Shown: positions 49,308 through 58,024 of the stretch, piece by piece
Layout of the letters: each line of letters opens with the position of its first letter
Position numbering within the stretch: the first letter of the stretch is position 1
Assembly (NCBI RefSeq): GCF_016613475.2
Contig: NZ_CP071517.1
Coordinates: forward strand, 3,534,001 to 3,598,000
Origin: Lysobacter arenosi
GTDB lineage: Bacteria > Pseudomonadota > Gammaproteobacteria > Xanthomonadales > Xanthomonadaceae
Direction of reading: 5' to 3'
DNA: 64,000 bases
Notes under the pieces: generated by a model
Seen by the model: only the letters and a program-made list of their open reading frames with translations
Databases searched by the model: none
Told to the model about the DNA's origin: nothing
Translations under genes and position numbers: made by a program

Positions 49308-50829
49308 ATGACGAACACGCGATACGACATCCTCATCGTCGGCGCCGGCCACAACGGCCTGGTCGCGGCGACTTATCTCGCCAAGGCCGGCAAGAAGGTG
49401 CTGGTGCTCGAGCAGCGCGACCGCGCCGGCGGGCAGCTCGCCACCGACACCCTCGGCGACAGCAGCTTCGACCCGTTGCACGCCGGCGCGCAGCTGCGCC
49501 CGGACATCGTCGCCGACCTCGGGCTGGCGCGGCATGGCCTTGGCGTACGAAGCCGCGACGCCGTACGTGTCATTGCAGCCCGACGGCAAGCGCCTGCATC
49601 TGTCGGCCACGGCCGGCGATGCCGCCACGCTCGAATCGATCCGCCAGTTCTCCGCGGCGGACGCCGCACGCTGGCCCGAGTTCGTCGCCTTCATGGATCG
49701 CGCCGCCGCCTTCCTCGATGCGGCTTACCGCACGCCGATGCCGCGCCTGCCGCATGTCGGCCTGGCCGAAGGCTGGCCACTGGCGAAGCTGGCCTGGACG
49801 CTGCGCCGCCTCGGCGGCCGCGACATGTTCCGGGTGATCCGGGCGATGTCGATGTCGACGGTGGAATTCACCGAGGAATGGTTCGAGTCGGAGCAGGTGA
49901 AGGCCGCGGTGGCGGCCGTCGGCATCCACGGCCATACGCTCGGCTCGATGTCGGCCGGCACCGGCTACACGCTGATGCACAACTGGCTCAACCGCGGCGG
50001 CCTCGCCCAGCGGGCGGTCGTCGGCGGCAACGGCAAGGTGGCCGAGGCGCTGGTGGCGGCATTGAAGGCCGCCGGTGGCGAGCTGCGCACGGGCGCCGGC
50101 GTCGAACGCATCCTGGTCGACTCGCTGCGGGTCTCGGGCGTGCGCCTGGACAACGGCGAGGAGATCGCCGCGACGACGGTGCTGTCGGCCGCCGATCCGC
50201 GTCGCACCCTGTTGGGCCTGGTCGGCGCGCCGGAGCTGCCGCCGGACTTCGTCTGGCAGGTGCAGTCGATCAAGATGCGCGGCGCGGTCGCCAAGGTCCA
50301 CCTGCTGACCAACGGCAACCACGGCCTGCCGGCGGGAACGCTGGCGATCGCACCGACGTTGAAGTACCTCGAGCGCGCGTACGACGCAGCCAAGTACGGC
50401 GAGCTGTCGGCTCAGCCCTACCTGGAGGTCACCACCGCCGGCAAAGTCGTTTCCATCCACGTCCAGTCGGCGCCGTTCAAGCTGCGCGGAACCGGCTGGG
50501 ACGAGGCGAGGGCGACGATCGAGCGCACCGCAATTGAAATCGTCGCCGGGCAGTTCCCGGCGCTGGAAGCGTCCGTGCGCGAAGTGCGCACGATCACCGC
50601 GGTCGACCTGGAACAGCAGTACGGCCTCAGCGAAGGCGACATGAACCACGGACAGCTGATCCTCGACCAGATGTTCTTCATGCGTCCGCTGCCGGGCTGG
50701 TCCAACCATGCCACCCCGGTCGATGGCCTCTACCTGTGCGGCAGTGGCAGCCACGGCGGTGGCGGCATCAGCGGCGCGGCCGGACGTAATGGCGCGCAGG
50801 CAGTGTTGAAGGCCAAGGCAAGCGCGTAA
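49308..50829 (+). pseudogene. Second phytoene-desaturase-like FAD oxidoreductase, broken by a 1-base insertion
   Basis: The start ATG 49308 gives VGAGHNGLVAATYLAKAGKK and VLEQRDRAGG. At 49538-49541 the sequence reads GGCCTTGGCG where one T fewer gives continuous reading (LARHGLAYEAATPYVSLQPD). After that base the frame that continues (to 50829) holds the rest of the enzyme, ending GLYLCGSGSHGGGGISGAAG. In the given sequence the start frame instead runs on in an unrelated frame to 50537. Restored length is about 506 aa. As with the other break, sequencing error or a genuine mutation cannot be told apart here. It lies 2 bp after the first oxidoreductase stop. Confidence 0.8.
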
Positions 50830-50874
50830 AGTCGACGGTGGCCGCGAAATCGCGGCCGCCTCGTTGGCACAGTC

Positions 50875-51576
50875 ATGAAAGCGACGGTTCCCGTCGATGC
50901 GGCAGTCCGAAGGAAGCAGGGCGGCTTCCTCGACGGGGTAGTGCGGCAGAAGTCAGGGCTGATCTGTCTGGTGGCCGTGCTCGTCTTCCTGTCGACCTGC
51001 ATCGTGCTGCAGTGGCTGCGCACCGACCTGGACTGGCGCCAGGACCCGCTCAGTGCCTATCTCAAGGGTCCGTATGGCGGCTGGCTGCGGCTGGCCTATT
51101 ACTCGCTGAGCATGGCGCTGATCCTGCTGGGCGCGGGCCTGTACCGCGTGTTGCAGCCACAGGCGCGCAGCGCCGTCCCCGCAGCGCTGCTGGCCCTGGC
51201 CGGGATCGCGCTGGCGCTGACCGCGATCTCCGAAACAGATCTGCCGCTGCTGGACCATGACCAGGAAAACCAGCTGCACCGGCTGGCCGCGATGACCACG
51301 TTCCTGAGCGTGACCTCGGCGATGGTGCTGCAGTCCTGGCGCTTCCACTACGACGCGATCTGGCGCGTGCACGTGGCACTGGCGCTGCCCCTGGCCGTGG
51401 CCAGCTTCATCGCCCTGTGGATCTACGCGTACTGGCACGGCATGCCCGAGGGCCTGCGGCAGAAGACGGTGATCTCGATGATCCTGCTCTGGCTGGGGAT
51501 TGCCGCGTGGTGGTTGCGGCATGAGCAGCTGGTGCGGTTGCAGCCGGTGGCCGAGACGCCGCCGGCACCGGACTAG
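50875..51576 (+). CDS. DUF998-family membrane protein
   Basis: 233 aa with six to seven TM segments (SGLICLVAVLVFLSTCIVL; LAYYSLSMALILLGAGLY; AALLALAGIALALTAI; VALALPLAVASFIALWIY; MILLWLGIAAWW). An acidic/His loop ETDLPLLDHDQENQLHRLAA is typical of DUF998. The role is unknown. Its stop is 1 bp short of overlapping the Rieske gene stop, in tail-to-tail arrangement. Confidence 0.8.
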   Translation: MKATVPVDAAVRRKQGGFLDGVVRQKSGLICLVAVLVFLSTCIVLQWLRTDLDWRQDPLSAYLKGPYGGWLRLAYYSLSMALILLGAGLYRVLQPQARSAVPAALLALAGIALALTAISETDLPLLDHDQENQLHRLAAMTTFLSVTSAMVLQSWRFHYDAIWRVHVALALPLAVASFIALWIYAYWHGMPEGLRQKTVISMILLWLGIAAWWLRHEQLVRLQPVAETPPAPD

Positions 51577-52685
51577 ACGCCCGCGCTCAGATCCTCATGC
51601 AGCAACCGGTGAAACAGATGTTCCCCCGCCTCGCGCCGCACCGACAGCCGTCCGGTCGAATACGCGCGTGAATGCAGCCCGCGCTGCACCGACTTGCAGA
51701 TCGCCATGTCCTCGTCCTGGATCTGCTGGCCGACATCGACGCTGGCGCGGTTGCGCGCATACGCCGCTTCGGACACATCCTCGAACCAGAAGTCGAAGAT
51801 CACCTCGGTCTGGTTTACGCCCAGCGGCAGCACGAGGTTGGTGTCCATCACGCCCTCGTACCAGTTGATCATCAGGTTCGGGTGCATCCAGTAGTACAGC
51901 GCACGATCGCCCTTGCGCACCGCGGCGTAGTCCTCCTGCGCCTTGGCCGTGGTCAGCGGGCTCGACTGCAGGCAGAAGCGGCCGCCGTTCTCGATCGTGT
52001 AGTTCTTGTAGTCCAGGACGCTGTCCAGGCCCTTGTGCAGGTGCGGGACGTGGTAGCCGCCGTCGAGGTAGTTGTCGACGAAGACCTTCCAGTTGCAGTC
52101 GAACAGGTAATGGCGGCGTTCGAAGAAGTGCAGTTTCGACAGCTGCAGCGGGCGGATCTGCTCGATCAGGTCGACGCCGAGGAACTCTTCCAGGCTCGGC
52201 CCCTGGGCATCCAGCCGCACGAACACCCAGTTCTCCCAGACCGCGGTCGCCACCGGCGCCAGCCCGTGCTGCGAACGGTCGAAGTGGCATTCGCTGTTGA
52301 AGCTCGGCGTGCCCTTGAGCGCGCCCTCCAGCGTGTAGGTCCAGCCGTGGTACGGGCAGCGCAGGTTCTGCGCACAGCCCGATGGCTCGGTCATTACCGC
52401 GGCGGCATGGTGGCGGCAGACATTGAAGAAGCCGCGCAGCTCGCCGTCGCTGCCGCGCACGACCAGGATGGGCTCGCCGGCGATTTCGCAGGTGACGTAC
52501 TGCCCGGACTCGCGCAGCTGGTCCAGGCGCCCGGCCATCTGCCAGGAACGCGAGAAGGTCGTGCGCTTCTCGCGCTCGCTGATGCGCTCGTCGACGTACC
52601 AGGAGGCAGGAATGGTGGAGGCCTCGGCCAGCGGCAACGACGGGTCGTACTGGCCTAGAAGATCAGTTACAGATGAAGAATTCAT
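51573..52685 (-). CDS. Rieske-type oxygenase, choline-monooxygenase-like
   Basis: 370 aa from ATG 52685. [2Fe-2S] ligands C90/H92 (NVCRHH) and C110/H113 (CPYHGW); mononuclear iron site CNWKVFVDNYLDGGYHVPHLH with H212/H217 and bridging D204. The last ~60 residues (CKSVQRGLHS, AYSTGRLSV, GEHLFHRLL) match plant-type choline monooxygenases closely. It should hydroxylate a quaternary N-methyl amine, but the exact substrate is unknown and no separate reductase gene lies nearby. The frame to 52799 is rejected: it precedes the conserved N-terminus. It converges with the DUF998 gene. Confidence 0.88.
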   Translation of the reverse strand: MNSSSVTDLLGQYDPSLPLAEASTIPASWYVDERISEREKRTTFSRSWQMAGRLDQLRESGQYVTCEIAGEPILVVRGSDGELRGFFNVCRHHAAAVMTEPSGCAQNLRCPYHGWTYTLEGALKGTPSFNSECHFDRSQHGLAPVATAVWENWVFVRLDAQGPSLEEFLGVDLIEQIRPLQLSKLHFFERRHYLFDCNWKVFVDNYLDGGYHVPHLHKGLDSVLDYKNYTIENGGRFCLQSSPLTTAKAQEDYAAVRKGDRALYYWMHPNLMINWYEGVMDTNLVLPLGVNQTEVIFDFWFEDVSEAAYARNRASVDVGQQIQDEDMAICKSVQRGLHSRAYSTGRLSVRREAGEHLFHRLLHEDLSAGV

Positions 52686-52946
52686 TCGCCTCGCCCTGAT
52701 GCGCGGGCCGATCCGGCCCCGGACTGCTTCCCCGCCACATACTTTCCCGCGCCCGGCGACGGTGTCAATGGCAGTCGTCCGTGCGCAAAGCGAACGCATC
52801 CAGTCGCTTTCGTGAGGAGGACATTCACTTCCGGTTGGATGTCATCGCGCGCGGATGTCGACGGCGACCAGCGAATTTTCCACGTCCGGTTAACGCCGCG
52901 GTGGCTACACGTGGACTACGCAAATCAGTCCACTGGAGTCCCGGCA

Positions 52947-53567
52947 ATGGCCAGGAAAGCATCGATCGAACAGGATCAGGTCAACGAACTGCTGTATCAG
53001 GCGCTGGAAACCGAAATGGGGGGCATCAAGATCTACGAGACCGCCATCGGCTGCGCCGTCAACGAGGACCTGCGCGAGGAGTGGCAGGAGTACCTGTCCG
53101 AGACGAAAACGCATCGCAAGGTCCTGCTCAATGTGTTCGAGCAGCTGGGACTGGATCCGGAAACGAAGACGCCGGGTCGCGAGGTTGTTGGCCACATCGG
53201 CGCGTCGCTGGTCGCGGCGATGGACATGGCGCGCAAGAGCGGCAATCCCACCGCCGCCGAACTGGTGGCTACCGAATGCGTGGTACTGGCCGAAACCAAG
53301 GACCACCACAACTGGGAACTGATCGGACAGATTGCCAAGCACACCACCGGCGACCTGGCGAAAGTGCTCAAGCAGGCGCACGAGGCGGTGGAGAACGACG
53401 AAGACCATCACCTCTACCACACGCGCGGCTGGAGCCGTGAGCTGTGGTTGCAGTCGCTGGGCATCCCCGCCGTGCTGCCGCCGCCGGAGGAGGTCAAGCA
53501 GGTCGAGACGGCGATCGGCGCGGCGCGTGCCGAGAAGGCGCGCGAATCGATGCCGAAGAAGCACTGA
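52947..53567 (+). CDS. Ferritin-like four-helix protein
   Basis: 206 aa from ATG 52947 (GGAG 9 nt upstream; a longer frame from 52812 has no conserved content). Helices carry Glu/His positions fitting a di-iron centre: ALETEMGGIKIYE, ETKTHRKVLL, TECVVLAETKDHHNWE, AVENDEDHHLYH. Similar proteins occur next to oxidoreductases and stress genes in proteobacteria; the function is not established. It is 3 bp from the oxidoreductase start, which makes them an operon. Confidence 0.8.
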   Translation: MARKASIEQDQVNELLYQALETEMGGIKIYETAIGCAVNEDLREEWQEYLSETKTHRKVLLNVFEQLGLDPETKTPGREVVGHIGASLVAAMDMARKSGNPTAAELVATECVVLAETKDHHNWELIGQIAKHTTGDLAKVLKQAHEAVENDEDHHLYHTRGWSRELWLQSLGIPAVLPPPEEVKQVETAIGAARAEKARESMPKKH

Positions 53568-54782
53568 TTGGACCTTAAGAGCGGGTATCCCTATTGGGCC
53601 GTCAGCAACGGCCTGATGTACGCCTTTCCGCGACTGGAGGCGGATGCCCGCTGTGACGTGGCGATCATCGGCGGCGGCGTGACTGCCGCCCTGATCGCCG
53701 ACGCGCTCATCGAGGACGGCCACGAGGTCGTCGTGCTGGAGCAGCGCGACATCGGCTGGGGCAGCACCGCGGCGAGCACGGCGCTGCTGCAGTACGAGAG
53801 CGACGTGACGCTGGGTGACCTGGCCAGGCAGTACGGGCTGACCGAGGCGCTCAAGTCGTACCGCGCCAGCGCCGAAACCATCGGGCAGCTGGAGGCGCTT
53901 TCGCGTCGCCTGCGTGATGTCGGCTTCGAGCGCGTGCACAGCGTGTACTACGCCAGTCGCGCCTGGCATCGACGCAAGCTCCGCAGCGAGTTCGACCTGC
54001 GCGCGGAGCACGGTTTCGATGTCGAGTGGCTGGGGCCGGAGGAGCTGCTGGAGCGCTTTGGCTTCCGCGCGCCTGCGGCGATCGTCAGTACACCGGCCGC
54101 CAGTATCGATCCGTACCGGTTGACCCACCGACTGTTCCGCGCGCTGCAGGGGCAGGGTGCGCAGGTGTTCGACCGCACCTGCGTCGAGCGCATCGAGCCG
54201 TCGGCGCGCAAGGTGGACCTGGTCACGGGCGACGGCCTGCGCGTCCGCGCCGGGCATGTGGTGGTTGCGGCGGGCTACGCATCCCAGCAGTGGCTCGACC
54301 GGCGCTTTGCCAGCAACCGCAGCAGCTATGCGTTCATTTCCGATCCGTTGGACCCTGATGTCCTGGCGTCATTGCGGCGCACGGTGATGTGGGAGACCGC
54401 CAGGCCGTACCTCTACCTGCGCACCACGCCCGACTGTCGCGTGATCGTCGGCGGTGAGGACGATGCAGTGGACATCCCGGCAAGACGCGATGGCCGCGTC
54501 GGCAAGAAGGCGGGCAAGCTGATGGAGAAGCTGTCGGGCCTGTTCCCGCAGCTGCAGCCATTGATACCTGCATTCTCATGGGCCGGCACCTTCGCCGAGA
54601 CGAAGGACGGCTTGCCGTTCATGGGCGCGAACGCGCAATGGGGCCCGCGTGTGCTGTTCGCCATGGCGTATGGCGGCAACGGCATCACCTACTCGATGGT
54701 CGGTCGCGACCTGATCCGGGCGGCCATCAAGCGCCGGCAGCATCCGCTGGCGGCCTTGTACTCGTTCGATCGGATGCGTTGA
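53568..54782 (+). CDS. DAO-type FAD-dependent oxidoreductase
   Basis: 404 aa. The TTG at 53568, directly after the previous stop, gives the N-terminus DLKSGYPYWAVSNGLMYAFP expected for this family; ATG 53616 would remove it. FAD motif IIGGGVTAALIADALIEDGH (about 33-52) and VVLEQRDIGWGSTAASTALL. The C-terminal ETKDGLPFMG and YGGNGITYSM complete the DAO fold. The substrate is unknown. It is coupled to the ferritin-like gene. Confidence 0.85.
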   Translation: MDLKSGYPYWAVSNGLMYAFPRLEADARCDVAIIGGGVTAALIADALIEDGHEVVVLEQRDIGWGSTAASTALLQYESDVTLGDLARQYGLTEALKSYRASAETIGQLEALSRRLRDVGFERVHSVYYASRAWHRRKLRSEFDLRAEHGFDVEWLGPEELLERFGFRAPAAIVSTPAASIDPYRLTHRLFRALQGQGAQVFDRTCVERIEPSARKVDLVTGDGLRVRAGHVVVAAGYASQQWLDRRFASNRSSYAFISDPLDPDVLASLRRTVMWETARPYLYLRTTPDCRVIVGGEDDAVDIPARRDGRVGKKAGKLMEKLSGLFPQLQPLIPAFSWAGTFAETKDGLPFMGANAQWGPRVLFAMAYGGNGITYSMVGRDLIRAAIKRRQHPLAALYSFDRMR

Positions 54783-54814
54783 TCGGGGCTCGTGTCTGCG
54801 TTGTGGCGTCGTCC

Positions 54815-54911
54815 GCCGGGCCGGGGATTGCTCCGCCCCTTAGTCAGACATCCTGTCTGATGCGGGGCGTGGGCCATCCATGGCCCACTGCTGCGCAATC
54901 CCCGTCCCGGC
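54815..54911. other. Strong multi-branched fold, intergenic (structured RNA or palindromic element)
   Basis: An outer stem joins 54815-54831 and 54895-54911 (10 bp exact, then one mismatch and 6 bp). Within it, CGCCCC (54834-54839)/GGGGCG (54864-54869) encloses TCAGACA-TCC-TGTCTGA (54844-54860), and TGGGCCA (54870-54876)/TGGCCCA (54881-54887) forms a third helix. This is a three-way junction of about 97 nt, 33 nt after the oxidoreductase stop. It could be a terminator-like structure, a mobile palindromic repeat or an RNA gene. Confidence 0.5.
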
Positions 54912-55189
54912 GGCCGACGCTCCGGCAATTCGTTGCCCGGTCTTCGACTGCCCCTCCCCAACCCCTCTGCCGAATGGGAGAGGAGCTCAACAGCGCGAGT
55001 GGGTTTGGAACGACCACTTCCTTTCGCGGGCGTCCGGGACCCAGATCACCGAGCAGACGTGCGAATGAGCGAGGGCACGGACACCGTCCAGGGCCGGCAC
55101 AGCGCGAGTCCGACCGTCGCAGCTGCATCACGCGGGCACTGCGCTCTCGCCACCAGTTGAAGTCAATAGAACAGTAGAAGCTTCCGGAA

Positions 55190-55266
55190 GGAGGGGGTGG
55201 GGTGTATTTCGCGAACAGTAAACGGAGCGAAGCGGAGGTTCGCGGAATACACCCCACCTCCTCCCC
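55190..55266. repeat. Large imperfect inverted repeat (about 77 bp)
   Basis: GGTGGGGTGTATTTCGCGAAC (ending about 55216) pairs with GTTCGCGGAATACACCCCACC (from about 55238), extended by purine/pyrimidine-rich flanks. The arms are about 26-28 bp with two or three mismatches and the loop is AGTAAACGGAGCGAAGCGGAG. It has the look of a dispersed intergenic element. Confidence 0.6.
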
Positions 55267-55275
55267 CACTGACCA

Positions 55276-55305
55276 CACAAAAAAAGGCCCGGCATTGCCG
55301 GGCCT
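55276..55305 (-). terminator. Rho-independent terminator of the BtuB-type receptor gene
   Basis: AGGCCCGGC (55285-55293), loop, GCCGGGCCT (55297-55305); on the minus strand it is followed by T7 (complement of the A-run 55279-55285), about 25 nt after the receptor stop. Confidence 0.92.
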
Positions 55306-55327
55306 CTTCTCGGATCAAACCAACGCC

Positions 55328-57217
55328 TCAGTTCACCGGCGCATAACGCAGCGTGAGGAACCACTCCCGACCGGGCTGGTTGTAGAACGCAACAGTCTCG
55401 TAATCGCGGTCGAACACGTTCGCCACGCGGGCCTGCAACGTCAGGTCCTGGGTGATGGCGTACTCGGCGCGCAGGTCGAGCGTGCCGTAGCCGCCGAGGC
55501 GGCGGCTGTTGGTGACGTCGTCAAAGCGCGAACCTTCGCCGACTGCAGTCAGGCCGACGCGGAACGCACCGAAGGCGCGGTCGACGTCGAGGCGGGCGCT
55601 GTTCTTCGCACGGCGAGCCAGTTCATTGCCCTCGTAGAAACCGCGACGGTTCTCGGTGTCGAGGTAGCTGATCGCACCGGCGATGGTCCAGTCGGCGATC
55701 GTGGCGTCGGCCGACAGCTCGGCACCCTGCATGCGCGCCTTCTCGACGTTGTTGGGCAGGTTGATCGAAGCATCGAAAGCGATCAGGTCGTCGACGTCGG
55801 TGCTGAAGGTGTCGAGGTGGACGTTGAAGCCGTCGCCCAGGTAGGCCAGGCCCAGCTCCCAGGTCTCTGAGTCTTCCGGGCGCAGGTTGGGATTGCCAAA
55901 GAAGGGGAAGTACAGCTCGTTGAAGGTCGGTGCCTTGAACGCGCTGCCGTAGCCGGCGGTGACGCGCCAGTTGTCGGCGAACACCAGGCCCCAGGCGGCG
56001 CCGCCGGTGGTGTGGCCGCCGAACTGCTCGTTGTCGTCGCGGCGCACGCTGGCCTCGAGCGACTGCGCGCCGAACTTCGCCTGGTACTGCACGAACGCGG
56101 CCTTGTTGTCGCGCTCATCCTCGTCGTACGGCGTGGTGCTCTCGACGCTGTCGTTGAGCCAGTCCAGGCCGACGCTGACCAGCTGGTCGGCGGCGATGCC
56201 GAAGTCACCCTGCAGCGTCGCGCTGTCGCGGTTGGTGCTGAAGAAGTCGAGGTAGGTATCGCCGAGGAAGTTGTCGGACGAGTCGACGTTGCGGCCGGCG
56301 GTCAGGTGCACGTCGACGCGGTCGGACGGGTGCCAGCGCAGCTTGCCGCCGATCACCTGCTGCACGGTTTCGGCACGGTCGGTGAAGTCACCGTCGAACT
56401 CGTTGTCGCCTTCGTTGCGCAGCGCGTGGCCTTCCAGGCTCCACTGCTCGGTCAGGTTGATGCCGCCGCGCAGCGACAGCGCATCCTTCTCGTAGCCATC
56501 GCGATCGGGCTGCGAGTCCAGGGCGATGAAGCAACCGGCGCCGTCGAAGGTGGCCGGGTCGAAGAAGCCGTTGCAGGCGTTGATGCCGCTGGTGCGGGTG
56601 TGCTGGTAGTCGGCACCGAACCAGCCACGGTCATTGCTGCCGCCGAAACCGACGCCGTAACCGAGCGTGTCGTTGCTACCGCCGTCGAAGCGCACGCGCG
56701 GGGCGAAGGCCTGCTTGTCGCGGCGGGTGAATACCTGGATCACGCCGCCGATGGCGTCGGCGCCGTACAGGCTCGAACGCGGGCCGCGGACGATCTCGAC
56801 ACGGTCGATCATTTCGATCGGCAGGTCCTGGAACGCGGTCAGGCCCGAGGTCGCCGAGCCGACGCGGATGCCGTCGACCAGCACCAGCACGTGGTCGGAT
56901 TCGGCGCCGCGCAGGAACAGCGTGGTCAGCTTGCCGTTGCCGCCCTGGTTGGACATCGAGATGCCGGCGCGGCCGCGCAGCAGGTCCGGCAGCGAGCGTG
57001 CCTGGCTGCGGCGGATCTGTTCGGCGTCGATGACTTCCACCGGTGCCAGCGCATCGTTGACGCTGATCGCGGTGCGGTTGGCGGTGACGATGACCTGGTC
57101 AAGCTCGGTCGGGTCGGTGGCGCCAGCGCTGTCCTGCGCGTGGGCAAGCGCGGGTGCGGCGAGCAGGCACGCGACGGCCAGGCGCACGGACAGGGACAAC
57201 GGGGTACGCAATTGCAT
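55328..57217 (-). CDS. btuB: BtuB-type TonB-dependent receptor for cobalamin
   Basis: 629 aa. ATG 57217 has GGAGA 9 nt upstream. Signal peptide (VRLAVACLLAAPALAHAQ), TonB-box-like ELDQVIVTANRT, plug with RSLPDLLRGRAGISMSNQGG and RGPRSSLYGADAIGGVIQVF, and a barrel ending REWFLTLRYAPVN. The DYETVAFYNQPGREW segment fits the BtuB family. The cobalamin riboswitch about 170 nt upstream on the same strand settles the ligand. It transports vitamin B12 or a related corrinoid across the outer membrane. Confidence 0.93.
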   Translation of the reverse strand: MQLRTPLSLSVRLAVACLLAAPALAHAQDSAGATDPTELDQVIVTANRTAISVNDALAPVEVIDAEQIRRSQARSLPDLLRGRAGISMSNQGGNGKLTTLFLRGAESDHVLVLVDGIRVGSATSGLTAFQDLPIEMIDRVEIVRGPRSSLYGADAIGGVIQVFTRRDKQAFAPRVRFDGGSNDTLGYGVGFGGSNDRGWFGADYQHTRTSGINACNGFFDPATFDGAGCFIALDSQPDRDGYEKDALSLRGGINLTEQWSLEGHALRNEGDNEFDGDFTDRAETVQQVIGGKLRWHPSDRVDVHLTAGRNVDSSDNFLGDTYLDFFSTNRDSATLQGDFGIAADQLVSVGLDWLNDSVESTTPYDEDERDNKAAFVQYQAKFGAQSLEASVRRDDNEQFGGHTTGGAAWGLVFADNWRVTAGYGSAFKAPTFNELYFPFFGNPNLRPEDSETWELGLAYLGDGFNVHLDTFSTDVDDLIAFDASINLPNNVEKARMQGAELSADATIADWTIAGAISYLDTENRRGFYEGNELARRAKNSARLDVDRAFGAFRVGLTAVGEGSRFDDVTNSRRLGGYGTLDLRAEYAITQDLTLQARVANVFDRDYETVAFYNQPGREWFLTLRYAPVN

Positions 57218-57361
57218 CGATGATTCTCCAACGCACGGCTCGGGCCGTGACGGGCAACTGGGAAAGTCGCGAAAGGAGAGTGCACGAGGCTGCGGTGTGG
57301 GCGCACGGCGCCAACGTCGCCGCCGCGATGCCCTCCGCATCGCAACCAGTGGTGGGCACCG

Positions 57362-57379
57362 CCGTACAGTCATGTACGG
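57362..57379 (-). promoter_or_regulatory. Hairpin between riboswitch and receptor gene
   Basis: CCGTACA (57362-57368), loop of 4, TGTACGG (57373-57379). It lies just 3' of the riboswitch core and may be part of the expression platform; there is no T-run, so translational or Rho-dependent control is more likely. Confidence 0.45.
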
Positions 57380-57391
57380 GCGCGTGACCCT

Positions 57392-57587
57392 GCTTCCAGG
57401 CCGGTCTCCGGACTCGCGAGTGGAGGGCTGTGCTCTCCGGCGCCGCGCCTTCCCGTGACTTGCACAGTGGCGGATGCAGCGCTTGTACTCGCTTACCGTT
57501 GCGGGGGCAGTGCCGGAATGATCCCTGCTGGGACGTCACCGGCTTCCCGTTTCAACCCGCCGGCAGGACGCCGCCGGGTCACCTCGA
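57392..57587 (-). ncRNA. Cobalamin (AdoCbl) riboswitch
   Basis: On the minus strand the leader reads GGTGACCC..., GTTGAAACGGGAA, CTGCCCCCGCAACGGTAA, GCCACTG...GTCACGGGAAG and finally the B12 box GTCCGGAGACCGGCCTG near 57398-57416. All these are conserved parts of the cobalamin riboswitch in the right order. It controls the BtuB-type gene downstream (start 57217). Confidence 0.95.
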
Positions 57588-57634
57588 AGCGGGGCGCAGT
57601 CTACGCGATTAGCGGGGCGCTGCCCAAATGGGGT

Positions 57635-58024
57635 TCAGTCCCGGTCTGCCGGCTCATCCAGCAGCGACGGCATCGCCATCGTTTCCTCGGCGACCTGGGT
57701 GGTCGTCACCGGGCCGGCCGGCGGGCGGTAGCGCGGCGGCGGCAGCAGGGCGATCGCCGCTTCGGTGGCGGCGATGAGTTCGGCGCGGCGCTCGTCGGGG
57801 ATCTCCTGCCAGTGGCAGTCCTGCAGCGCGCCTTCGATGGCGTACAGCAGGTTCAGCGTCGGCTTGAAGCCGGCGCGCTTGACGCGCATGAACGCCTCGA
57901 CGGTCCCGACCGCGGTCAGGTCCTCGCGCGAGCGCAGTCCCACCTGGCGCAACCAGGCCGCCGACTTGGGACCGATGTTGCGCAGCTTGTCGCCGCCTTT
58001 TTCCCCGCCTTTACCGATATTCAT
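57635..58024 (-). CDS. TfoX C-terminal-domain protein
   Basis: 129 aa. LRNIGPKSAAWLRQVGLRS at about 14-32 and VEAFMRVKRAGFKPTLNLLY are the TfoX/Sxy C-terminal (helix-hairpin-helix-like) domain, without the N-terminal domain of the competence regulator. Its role is unknown; such proteins are not shown to control competence. ATGA overlap with the methionine sulfoxide reductase gene means the two are co-translated. A C-terminal Pro/Ala tail is not conserved in appearance. Confidence 0.85.
   Translation of the reverse strand: MNIGKGGEKGGDKLRNIGPKSAAWLRQVGLRSREDLTAVGTVEAFMRVKRAGFKPTLNLLYAIEGALQDCHWQEIPDERRAELIAATEAAIALLPPPRYRPPAGPVTTTQVAEETMAMPSLLDEPADRD

Larger units (their letters stand above)
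54783..55327. other. 545-bp stretch without a credible gene
   Basis: Between the oxidoreductase and the BtuB-type gene no open frame has a ribosome site or family resemblance. The stretch holds the branched fold (54815-54911), a CCCCTCTGCCGAATGGGAGAGG repeat-like motif around 54953-54978, the large hairpin at 55190-55266 and the receptor's terminator. Frames on the minus strand read through these repeats and are not genes. Confidence 0.6.

Noticed and set aside
54844..55278. 144-codon minus-strand open frame in the gene-free stretch
   Set aside because: It reads through the branched fold and repeat motifs, has no ribosome site and no protein-like composition.
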